Positions 26,570 through 36,854 of a stretch of DNA of 64,000 nucleotides are shown here, piece by piece. This DNA is from Anaeromyces robustus (taxonomy: Eukaryota > Neocallimastigomycota > Neocallimastigomycetes > Neocallimastigales > Neocallimastigaceae): assembly GCA_002104895.1 (NCBI GenBank), contig MCFG01000137.1, forward strand, positions 85,902 to 149,901. Reading direction: 5' to 3'. The notes below the pieces were generated by a model that was not told the origin of the DNA, searched no databases, and saw only the letters and a program-made list of their open reading frames with translations. The position numbers were made by a program, and so were the translations under genes. How positions within the stretch are numbered: position 1 is the stretch's first letter; the number at the start of each line of letters is the position of its first letter.

Positions 26570-28875
26570 AAATAAATAAATAAAATAAATAAAAAAATAT
26601 ATATTAATTTGTTTTCTTTGTTTTCTTAAAAATATTATATATATGTATTTATATATATATATATTTTCATTATATTTTTTTATTTATTATATTTTATATT
26701 TTTTATTATAAAAGTAACTATAATAATTAGTGTTTATTTAATGAAATATGTATTAAAATGGCATTAATTTTATTTTATTTTATTTTATTATATTGTATTT
26801 AATATTATATTTTTTTTGTATGAAAATATATATATATATATATATATATAATTACAATATAAATGCTTAGCAATTTTTTTTTTTTTTTAAAAAAAAATAT
26901 TTTATAGTAATTAAAAGAAAACTAAAAAAAAATGTTATTTTTATTATAATAATATCATAAAACAATAGTTATATTTGAGACAGAAAGAAAGAACAAGAAA
27001 AAAAAAATTAAAAAAAAAAAAAAATTTTTTTTAATCATATATTGAGTATATATGTAATTAGAATTAATATACCAATTTTGAAAAATAAATAAATAAAAAT
27101 AAAAAAAAACTGTATTTTCATTTTTTATATAATTAAAATGATTATATAAATAGAAATGTCAATGGAAGTATATTTATTATAATAATATCATAAAATATTA
27201 GTTATATTTGAGACAGAAAGAAAGAACAAGAAGAAAAAAAATTTTTTAATCATATATTGAGTGTATATGTAATTAGAATTAATATACCAATTTTGAAAAA
27301 TAAATAAATAAAAATAAAAAAAACCTGTATTTTCATTTTTTATAAAATTAAAATGATTATATAAATAGAAATGTCAATGAAAGTATATTTAAATATATAA
27401 ATAAGGTTAAATATATCTAAAAATGTAATAAATAATAACAATAAAAAAAAAATATTATAATAAATAAAGTTAAAGAAATTATATTTAATAACTAATAATT
27501 TTATTTTTTATTTTTTTTTTTTAAAAAAAAAAAAGAATTATAATTCTTCTATTGTTGATAATAATATAATAAATAATAATAATAAAGAATGAATAAAACA
27601 ATAACATAGTAATAATAACGGAAAAATAAAAAGTTAATATTATAATATAAATAAATAGTTAAAAAAAAAAGAAAAAAGAAAAATAGTAAAAACAATTTAT
27701 TATTATTGTTATTCTAAACTTTTAAAATATATTTTTTTAATATAAATATTTTTTTAATATAAATAAAAATATTAATATATATTGTTTACTGTTACCAAAA
27801 ATAATAAGAATTATATTGATTTAATTTTCCATATAAATATTAAATAAAAAAAAAAAAAGAAAATGCAACTAAGAAAAATAGAAAAAACAATATATTTATT
27901 GATAATAATAGTTACAGATTAAATAATTAATAAATAAACAATAATAATTAATTATAATAATAATTAATTAAAATTAAATATATTATATAGTGATCTATTT
28001 ATTTTATTATGTCACGTGATATATTATAAATGTTTATTAATGAAAAACACATTACACAAAAATAATTTATTTCTTTTATTCCATATTAAATGTGGTTTTA
28101 ATAATACATTATTATATAAAAGATAATTCATATAATAATAATTTGTTATAGATAAAATTAATATATGTGGCGTTTATTTATCCTTATTTTGGTATAAAAT
28201 AATAAAATAATAAATTATATCATTTAAAGTAATTGAAACTTTTTAAAAATTTTTATATATATTGTTATGGAAATTTTAGATTATATTAAAATTTTAATTA
28301 AATATTATATATATATTAAAATTTATATATATATATATATATACATTAAAAAAAAAAAAAAAAAAGATATATAAATGATAATAAAGTATCAAAATCTATA
28401 TGCTTAGTAATTTTTAAATTATTTGTATTTTTTAAAGTATCAAAATTATATGTTTTTAACATAAAGAAGTAATTAGAAAGAAAAAAAAAAGATAAAAAAG
28501 AAAGTATAATATTAATGTTTTGTTTAAATATAAAATAAAAAAGTATAATAAAAAAATAGAAAAAAATAAATATATATATATAACATATATTTATAAGAAC
28601 AATTATTAAAGCAAACATTCAATATTAAAAAAATATATTAACAGAGATATTTATAAAAAATATCAAAAATATTAATCTATACAGAAAACTTTACAGTTTA
28701 TAACAATATAATTAATTTAATAAGCATTTTTTTATCATTTTTTCTATTTTTTTTTTACAAAATATTTAAACAAAACTAAAAAAAAAAAAAAAAAAAAAAT
28801 TATAGATAATTTTTACAAACCATATCAAATTATTAATATTTTTTGAGAGAAACAATATATATATTTCAAAACATA
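25899..28875. other. Non-coding region with a tandem duplication
   Basis: No gene seen. It includes long A runs (about 26525-26568), AT dinucleotide runs (about 26827-26850) and a two-copy duplication of about 233 bp at 26941-27393, listed separately. A minus-strand frame at 28346-28618 is A/T low complexity and is not called. Confidence 0.6.
26941..27393. repeat. Tandem duplication, about 233 bp x 2
   Basis: The segment starting TTATTATAATAATATCATAA at 26941 recurs from 27174. Both copies share GTTATATTTGAGACAGAAAG, a TATATTGAGT(A/G)TATATG stretch and AGAAATGTCAATG(G/A)AAG. They differ by scattered substitutions and A/T-run length, so the duplication is moderately old. Confidence 0.9.
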
Positions 28876-29672
28876 ATGACAAATAAAGTATTAATTGGTA
28901 TGTGTCTTGACTGGTTAACAGTCGTTGCTATTATTCTTCCATATTTTTGTGTTACAAAACCATCACCTTATGAGAGAAAGTTTTCTATTACAGATGAAAC
29001 TATTAGTCGTCCATATAAAGGTTCAGAACAAATTAGTGATGTCTTAGTAGCTGTAATAATTTTTTTCTCTTATTCTTTTAATTATTTAAATATATATATA
29101 TATGCATATTTTCATATTTAAAAGTATTTTCAATTTTAATATATATATATATAATTAATTTTATGAATATTATTATAATAAATATTTTTTAATGATAGGG
29201 GATTGCTGTTTTTGTGCCAGTAATAATGGGTATTATTGTTATTTTATTAACTAAAGGTGGAGGTTATGAATGTAATCAATTATTACTTGGTAATTATTAA
29301 ACTTTGTTTATCTTTATGATCTTTATTATTAATATATAATAATATTTTTATTTGCGATATAATAAAAATTAAAAATAATAAAGAAGTAATATTAATAAAA
29401 AATATATATATTTTTATATTAATAATATTTATATTTACTTTTTTAATAATGAACAGCTATTTTAACTAGTATTGGAATAACTCTTGATATTACTGAATTT
29501 ACTAAGGTATATATTTAATTAATAAATAAAAAATAATAAATAAACTATAATAAGAATAAGAATAAGAAAAAATAAATAAATAAAATAAATAATAATTAAT
29601 AATTAATAATCAATAATTAATAATCAATAATAATAATAATAATCTATATATATTATATATATTACATATATC

Positions 29673-29704
<32 letters not shown>

Positions 29705-30529
29705 GGCACTTTTTGGTCGTTTCCGTCCAGATTTTCTTTCTCGTTGTCAAATTAATGCAGAAAAAGTTAATGAAATTTTAAGTACAACATATTTAGTTGA
29801 TGGTTTACCACTTGCCCAAGATCGTTTATTTGATATTTCAATTTGTAGTAATCCAGATACTAAAATTCTTGATGAAGGAAGAAGAAGTTTCCCATCAGGA
29901 CATTCCTCAAGTATATATTCCTAATTCTAATGAAAATGAATATAATTTAATAATTATTATTAATTGAATATATATCATATTATTTAGTATTATTATATTA
30001 TATTATTATTTAATTATTTAATTATTTAATTACTTATTTTATTTATTTTATTTATCTTATCTATTATAAATATTTATTAATAATTATTAATTTTAAATAT
30101 TTTATGTAAATATATATATATAATTTTTTATAAAGATACTTGTAGTACCTTTATTTTACTTGCTTTATTTTTAGCTGGTAGATTAAAGGTTTTTGATGGT
30201 CGTGTTTATCCATGGCGTTTAATTGTTAGTATATTACCATTATTTGGTGCTATATATATTATGGCTACTCGTCATCAAGATAATTTACATCATTGGTCAG
30301 ATTTATTAGGTGGTGCTATCATTGGTTCTATCATTGCTATCATAGTATATCATTTCTATTTCCCACCAGTTTACTCAAAATATTCTGATAAACCATATAA
30401 ACTTAGAGTTAATAAAATATTAAATCAATCTGGACAAGCAATTGATGATTCAGAAAGCATGGTAAGTTAATAATAATATTTAACTATTCAAATAATCATA
30501 TATTAAAAATTATAATAATAATAAGGATG

Positions 30530-30582
<53 letters not shown>

Positions 30583-30668
30583 TAATAATTGTATTATTTT
30601 ATTTTTAATTTTTATTTTGAATAATATAGGCTAATCCATACGATAAAGATATATCTAAACTTGTTTAA
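28876..30668 (+). CDS. PAP2-family lipid phosphate phosphatase, 6 exons
   Basis: Integral membrane phosphatase of the PAP2/LPP family, expected to dephosphorylate phosphatidic acid, lysophosphatidic acid or diacylglycerol pyrophosphate (fungal Dpp1/Lpp1-like). Exons: 28876-29052, 29199-29289, 29457-29506, 29706-29910, 30136-30461 and 30630-30668. All introns are GT-AG and the joined frame is 888 nt (295 aa). The three-part active site is complete: K106-ALFGRF-RP114, PSGH at 169-172, and R220-x5-H226-x3-D230. Several hydrophobic segments, including residues 9-25, 55-83, 180-190 and 203-217, fit a multipass protein. A frame beginning further upstream would need a TTG start; ATG 28876 is preferred. 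Exact substrate is inferred only from family. Confidence 0.92.
30531..30583. repeat. AAT microsatellite in PAP2 intron 5
   Basis: An uninterrupted AAT run of about 17 units lies inside the last intron (30462-30629) of the PAP2 gene. Confidence 0.9.
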
Positions 30669-31016
30669 ATAAAACTTTAATAACAATAATAACAAATAAT
30701 AACAATAATAATTATAATTATAATAATATTTTTTATAATAATAATAATAATCATAATAATATTTATTTACAATAATATTTACAATAATCTATAATTTATT
30801 TAAAATTTTACTTTTAACATTTTATAACAATATAAACATTTTATATAATTATTTAAAAATAATTGTAATTTAATTAATTTTAAGACAATAATGACATGAA
30901 ATACAAAAATCATAAAATACTAATAATAACGATAACCATAATTGTTATTAAAGTATTATTATATTAATATATACATATGTATAAATAATTATATTCTTAT
31001 TTAATTATTTTTTTAT

Positions 31017-31050
<34 letters not shown>

Positions 31051-31629
31051 TAAAACAAAAACAAAAAAAAAAAAAAAACTAAAAAAAAACTAAAAAAAAA
31101 AGCAAAAAAAAAACAAAAAAAAAAACAAAAAAAAACAAAAAAAAAAAAACAAAAAAAAAATAAATAAAAATAAAAATGATAATTTTTTATTTATATCTAT
31201 TAAATATTAAATAAGTGCCATTTTTTAAATCCTTTATTTTGGAGTATATAAAGAATTTGAATAAATAAAATAATAAAATTATTATTTTTTTTTTCTGATA
31301 ATAAAATTATAATAAAATTATTATTAAATTTTATGGATTAAAATTGTAGATGTGGTTATATTGATCCATTATTAAATAATAATAAATATGTATATAAATA
31401 TATTTCATATATTATAATTACTTAAACATTTTTAAGATTATATATAGTAAATGTATTGATAGTAGTATATTTTTATTTTATAATTATTATTAATGTTTAT
31501 TATTATAAGTTATATATATTACATTTTTATTTTATATTATTATTATTGTTTATTATTATTGTAAGTTATATATTATAATAAATATTATATATTTAATAAA
31601 ACTGATATTTTTTATATAAACTAATAAGC

Positions 31630-31703
<74 letters not shown>

Positions 31704-31879
31704 TTATATTATTATTTATATTATATTTTTATATTTTTAAATAATATATGCATATATATTTAAATATTTTTAAAATATTAGCATATTATTCTATATATTT
31801 CAAAGATAGTTTTAATATTCTATATATATATATATATATATAATTATAAAAAAAATATAAAAAAAAAAATTTTTTTTTT
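30669..31879. other. Spacer between PAP2 and esterase genes
   Basis: No gene seen. It contains an AT dinucleotide run (31020-31047), an A-run series interrupted by single C residues (about 31055-31160) and an AAT/ATT run that switches strand at about 31632-31705, giving a long imperfect A/T hairpin. Confidence 0.6.
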
Positions 31880-32821
31880 TTATTCAAAAGATTCAATAAT
31901 AAAGTTTTTTATTTTTTCATAAGCTTCTTTACTTTCAGGATTGGTTTTATAAAAAATTGGATAAGTATGAAACATACCTTCTTGATTAATTAATTCAACA
32001 TTATTACTACCTTTTTCTTTTATTTTTTTAACAATTTCTAAAGTATCATCCAGTAATACTTCATCACTTCCAACAATAAAAAGTGATTTTATAAAATCTG
32101 TATAATCACCATATATAGGTGAAACATAGGGATCTTCTCTATTGGCATCACCAATAAAACAAAATATTTCAGAATCTTTTAAAATATTAAATTTTTCTTG
32201 AGTTAATGGACTATTTTTTTCACCCATTTGAACATCTTTTTGATAATTTGTGTAATAACTTTTACCAGTACCTGTCATATCTGTCCAAGGTGATAAAAAG
32301 AAACCTGCTTTTGGTGATACATTTTCTTCATTTTTGATCTTAAGTATTAAGGATAAGGCTAAATTACCACCTGAAGAATCACCACCAATAATAATATCTT
32401 TTGGGTTATAATTTTTTGTTAATACTTTCCATAGATCATAGGCTTGATTTAATTGTGTTGGATATTTATATTCAGGGGCAACATCATAATCTAATAAAAT
32501 TACTTCAATATCATCTCTTAAATCACAAAAAGGAATAGTAAATGTTTGATATATATTAGTTAATTTTGCTATATATGCTCCTCCATGAAGATAATAAATA
32601 ATTTTTTTCGCTGGTTTATTAGTATCTTTTGTAATAATTTGATATCTAGTTTTATTATCAGTTTCTTTTCTAGTTATCTTATAACCTTTTTTATTAATGT
32701 CTTTTAATCCTTTCACATTTATCTTTTTTATTGTTTCTACTAGATTAGGGTGTACTATTGGATTTATATTGAAATAATTTCTTATAATAATTCTAAAAAT
32801 TCTAGTTCGTAAAGATACCAT
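31880..32821 (-). CDS. Alpha/beta hydrolase, HSL-type esterase/lipase
   Basis: Carboxylesterase/lipase of the hormone-sensitive-lipase (family IV, alpha/beta hydrolase fold-3) group, 313 aa, hydrolysing ester bonds in an unknown short- or medium-chain substrate. The oxyanion-hole motif is LHGGAY (His79-Gly81). The nucleophile elbow GGDSSGG gives Ser149. The likely triad is completed by Asp253 (GSDEVLLDD) and His285 (GMFHTYP). DYDVAPEYKYP matches the family's conserved DYRLAPE-type element. No signal peptide is obvious; the N-terminus is amphipathic, and the protein may be cytosolic or membrane-associated. There are no introns, which with its bacterial-type family allows horizontal origin. The stop is followed by A/T sequence. 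Confidence 0.92.
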   Translation of the reverse strand: MVSLRTRIFRIIIRNYFNINPIVHPNLVETIKKINVKGLKDINKKGYKITRKETDNKTRYQIITKDTNKPAKKIIYYLHGGAYIAKLTNIYQTFTIPFCDLRDDIEVILLDYDVAPEYKYPTQLNQAYDLWKVLTKNYNPKDIIIGGDSSGGNLALSLILKIKNEENVSPKAGFFLSPWTDMTGTGKSYYTNYQKDVQMGEKNSPLTQEKFNILKDSEIFCFIGDANREDPYVSPIYGDYTDFIKSLFIVGSDEVLLDDTLEIVKKIKEKGSNNVELINQEGMFHTYPIFYKTNPESKEAYEKIKNFIIESFE

Positions 32822-32881
32822 TTTATTATTATTCTTATCTAATATTTGCTTTATTCTAATTTTCTTTTTTTTCTAAAAACA

Positions 32882-32917
<36 letters not shown>

Positions 32918-33329
32918 TAATGCAATTTCAATTTATCAAGATAATAATTAAATATAAAATTATTTATTTCTTTATTATTTTGTTTTAATAAACTTTGTTG
33001 TTGTTATGTATATATAATATATTTTATCCTTAATTTATTTATTTATTTACTTTGTTTACTTTTATAAAATCAATATATATATGAATATATTATGAATATA
33101 AATAACAAAATATTAGTATGTAATATATGAATAAAAAAGTAAATGATTATATTAATAAATATTGTTTTTTTTCTTTTTCTTCTTTTATTATTTGTTATTA
33201 TATGAAATGGTATAGTTCTTAATATTCTTTATTATATTTTTTTTAAATAATTATTATTTAGTTTAATGAATAATTTTTAATATTAAGATTAAAAGAATTT
33301 TTTTTAAAAAATATTTACTTTATTATTAC

Positions 33330-33405
33330 AAATATATTTTTCAAATTGGTAAATTATTTGATAAAAGAAATATATTTTTCAAATTGGTAAATTATTTGAT
33401 AAAAG
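33330..33405. repeat. 38-bp tandem duplication
   Basis: Two identical 38-bp units carry TTTTTCAAATTGGTAAATTA at 33330-33367 and 33368-33405. Confidence 0.95.
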
Positions 33406-33477
33406 AAATAAAATTTTTAATTTTGGTATTTTTAATTAATTTTATAGTTTCAACCAATAGATAAATAGATATATGAT

Positions 33478-33560
33478 GTAGTAGCGAAAAATTTTTTTTA
33501 AATTAATGGTGGAAAATTTATGTTGTAGCAAAAAAATTTAAATTAATGATGGAAAATTAA
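33478..33560. repeat. Imperfect tandem pair, about 45 bp
   Basis: GTAGCGAAAAATTTTTTTTA and GTAGCAAAAAAATTTAAATT units are each followed by AATTAATG(G/A)TGGAAAATT, giving two diverged copies. Confidence 0.75.
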
Positions 33561-33986
33561 AAGAAGGACCAAATTAATATAATATTAAATATATATAATA
33601 TTATTATATATATTTGTTTTCTAGAAAAAGTTAATACTGGGTTAATATAATTATTTTTTATAGCTTTATTATTATTTGATTATTAAAATTCTAACAAAAA
33701 GTTATATAAACATATAATTATAAAGAAATAATTAATAAAATACCTATAAGTATTAATATTTATACTTTCTGTATTTTCTTTTTAAATAAAAAATTATAAT
33801 AAAGTATATGGCTTTATATTAATTATCTTAAAAAAAATTTTTTAATAACAGTAATTATTGGTTAGTTTTTTTTTATTTATTTTTTCAATTTTTATATATA
33901 TATAGAGTTATTCGGTATTTATTATTATTTTTTTTTTCTAAATTTTTAAGACATTTATTAAAAAAAATATATATATATATAATTAA

Positions 33987-35369
33987 ATGACTGCGGAAGA
34001 AACTAAAACTTCTGAAAATACTTTAAATTTCACTGACAGTAATGAAGAATTATTAGATATAAATGGAGTTTCAACAAAAATTTTATATATTAAAGCTGAA
34101 AATATTCCAGAAAATTCAGCAAGAACAGTTTTAATTTTTCTTCCAGGTAATAAATGAAAATTCATTTTCATTAATAATATAAAATATTGTTTTTTTTTTT
34201 TTTTTTTAAAAAAAAAAATAAAAAAAGTAAAGAATTTTAAAATAATTTAAATTTAAATTTAAAAGATATATAACGTCTTTATAAATTGTATACTTTTATT
34301 TTTAATAATTATATTTTTTTTTCTTGTAAATAAAAATTTCACTGTATATACAATTATGCTATATTTATTTATTCATATATTTACAATATTTTTATTTTGG
34401 TTATAATTATATTATATATTATATTATATATATATATTTTATATTTATATTTATTTTTTTTTAAAAAAAAAAAAATAAAAATAATACATTAGGAAGTCCT
34501 GGTGTCATTAATTATTATCGTAGATTTATAGGACAAATATATGATACTTGGGATAAACAAATTGATATATATGGAAGTATGTATATATATATACATATAA
34601 TTATTATTATTTTTTATTATTTTCTTTTAAATAGGTACAAGTATATTATATCAAGTATTTACATGTATTTTTTTTTTTATTTTTTATTTTTATAAATTTG
34701 TAATTTTTTAAATTTTATCATTATTAGTCGAACATATAGGACATACTGATAGAAAGTTAGAAGGAGAACATATTTTATATTCAAATCAACAACAAATTGA
34801 ATCCAAAATTAGTTTTTTTGATATGATAAAAAGTAAACCAGAATATTCACATCCTGATACTAAAATATATATTATGGGTCATTCTCTCGGTGGATATATG
34901 GCTTTAAGAGTATATATATAATAATTTTTATATATATAATTATTTATTTATTAAATAGAAATAAATTTTAAAAATTAAAATTATTAATTTAAAATATTAA
35001 TGTAATTGAATTATCTTTTTTTTTTTTTTAAAAAAAAATATTTTTTTTTACTCATTTCATTCTTTATTATTTTATATATATACATCAAATTATATTAATA
35101 AATAGTTATTTGAAGCTCGTCCAAATTCTGGAATTACTAAAGTATTTTTAATTTTTCCAGCAATTCATGAAATTGAGAAAACTCCACAAGGTATCGCTAG
35201 TTTTAGATTTATAAAATATGATTTTGAAAGAAAAATTGCTTTTTTAATGACTAAAGGTTTGGACTTTTTACCAGTTTCACTTAAGTCATCTCTTGTTAGA
35301 AAAATAACTGGTCAAGATATTATTGATTCACTTGTAACAGCTAAAGAACTTTTAAGATATCCTTTTCTA

Positions 35370-35401
<32 letters not shown>

Positions 35402-36007
35402 TATATATTAATTGTATTAAAATAAAATACACATTATATGATTATATTGATATTTTAATAATATAATAATTTTCTATTATTATTATTTTTTTTTTTTTTT
35501 AATTTTATTGATAAATGCAATATTTAATTTAACATATTGTATAAAAAATATATAATTATTTATTTATTCATTTATATTAAGTTTATAATTATCCTTAACC
35601 TTTGTTATTTGCTATTTATTTATTATATCTGTCTGTTAATTATTTATAATTTTTGCAAAAAAAAAAAAAAAAAAAAAAATACTTCACAAGCATTAAGTAA
35701 TGTTATTCATTTAACACAATATGAACGTCAAGATATTCAATCTATTGATGATCATATTGATTTTATTCGTGAACATATGAAAGAATTATTTTTCTATTAT
35801 GGTTCACATGATGGTTGGGCAACTTTAGAGCATTATGAATTACTAAAAGAACGTTTACCAGAACATACAAAATATAATAATATAGGGTTAGAGACATCTG
35901 ATATGCCTCATGCTTTTCCTATAGGTGAAGTTTGGTCACAAATGTTAGCAGACCATCTTGTTTATGATTGGCTTCAAATTAAAAAACGTCCAGAAACAAC
36001 AGTATAA
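33987..36007 (+). CDS. Lipid-droplet-associated hydrolase (LDAH-like), 5 exons
   Basis: Alpha/beta hydrolase of the LDAH/UPF0554 family, which localises to lipid droplets in animals. The family is implicated in sterol-ester or triacylglycerol handling, and its enzymatic activity is debated. Exons: 33987-34146, 34493-34576, 34728-34909, 35106-35356 and 35683-36007. The joined frame is 1002 nt (333 aa; human LDAH is about 325). The GSPG..NYYRRF motif matches the family's GNPG..YY..F. The triad is Ser134 (GHSLGG), Asp269 (GSHDGW) and His302 (MPHAF). Introns 1-3 are GT-AG. Intron 4 (35357-35682) has no usable GT donor but fits a U12-type AT-AC intron, and only that junction gives an in-frame, family-like ELLSSQALSNVI. 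The last 8 codons are duplicated downstream of the stop. Two lipid-related genes precede it. Confidence 0.9.
35357..35682 (+). other. Candidate U12-type AT-AC intron in the LDAH gene
   Basis: The 5' end reads AG|ATATCCTTTTCT, an exact match to the minor-spliceosome AT-AC donor consensus ATATCCTTTT. Inside, ATCCTTAAC at 35591-35599 matches the U12 branch-site consensus TTCCTTAAC at 8 of 9 positions. The 3' end reads TAC|TTCACAAG. Joining phase-2 AG to T restores the exact frame of the final exon. The branch site is about 84 nt from the AC, longer than the usual 10-20 nt, with an A-run between. An alternative AG 15 nt further (ATTAAG|TAATG) is also in frame. Confidence 0.75.
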
Positions 36008-36095
36008 TATTGAGTTATATATATATTTTTCAAGTTAAAAAAAAAAACGTCCAGAAACAACAGTATTATAAAAAAATATTATTTATTTTTCAAAT
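35975..36095 (+). repeat. Tandem duplication of the LDAH 3' end
   Basis: The segment encoding KKRPETTV at 35981-36004 recurs at about 36040-36066, just after the stop (AACGTCCAGAAACAACAGTA in both), with the flanking TATATTTTTCAA also repeated. The second copy is outside the reading frame and in the presumed 3' UTR. Confidence 0.9.
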
Positions 36096-36854
36096 AAAAA
36101 AAAATAAAAGTAAAAAAAAAAAAAAAATAAAATAAAATAAAATAAAATTTATAAAAAAAAAATAAAATAAAAAATAAAAAATAAAATAAAAAATAAAAAA
36201 TAAAAAAATGAAATAATAAAAAATAGAAAGATCATAATTAAATAAATTTTAATTTTATTATTTTTTTATATCATTTATCTATTTTTTTTTTTTTTATTTT
36301 AAGAATATATTGTTTATATTATAAATAATAATATTAATCTAATTTACAAATGAATAACCAAAAAAAAAAAACACTGCTTAATTATTAATATAAAAATTTT
36401 GTTTTAAGATTTTAGTTTTATTTATTTTATATTTTTATTTATATATAATTTTTTTTAATAATTAAAAAATAAAAGTTTCATAAAAAAAATTTTTTTTGAA
36501 ACATTTTATTTTATATTATATTATATTATATTATATTATATTATATTATATTATATTATATTATATTATATTATATTATATTATATTATATTATATTATA
36601 TTATGCCAAAAAAAAAAAATAAATTTTCTAAATATTTAGAAATTTTACTTCTTTTTTTTATTATTTTTATTATTCTATTTCTATTTTATTATACATATAT
36701 TATTTGCTAAAAAAAATTAATAAATAGGAAAAAAAATTATTTATAAATCAATAAATTAAAAATTAAATATTTATTTTAATAAATACAATAGATATTTCAT
36801 TTGGTATCTTTTCAATATTTATTATTAATTCATTTTATATTATTGTTATAAAAT
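36008..36854. other. Spacer with TTATA pentanucleotide repeat
   Basis: The interval lies between the convergent LDAH and beta-helix genes. It contains AAAAT-type repeats (about 36110-36215) and a pure TTATA microsatellite (36511-36604). No gene seen. Confidence 0.65.
36511..36604. repeat. TTATA pentanucleotide microsatellite
   Basis: About 19 uninterrupted copies of TTATA. Perfect copies imply recent slippage. Confidence 0.95.

Larger units (their letters stand above)
32822..33986. other. Intergenic region between divergent esterase and LDAH genes
   Basis: This 1.2 kb region must hold both promoters, because the genes point away from each other. An AAT run lies at about 32885-32917, next to the esterase start. 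Two small tandem duplications lie at 33330-33405 and about 33478-33560. No clear TATA element can be distinguished in the A/T background. Confidence 0.55.

Noticed and set aside
28346-28618. Minus-strand Phe/Ile/Leu-rich ORF
   Set aside because: A/T low complexity in a repeat-rich spacer. It resembles a membrane protein only by composition.
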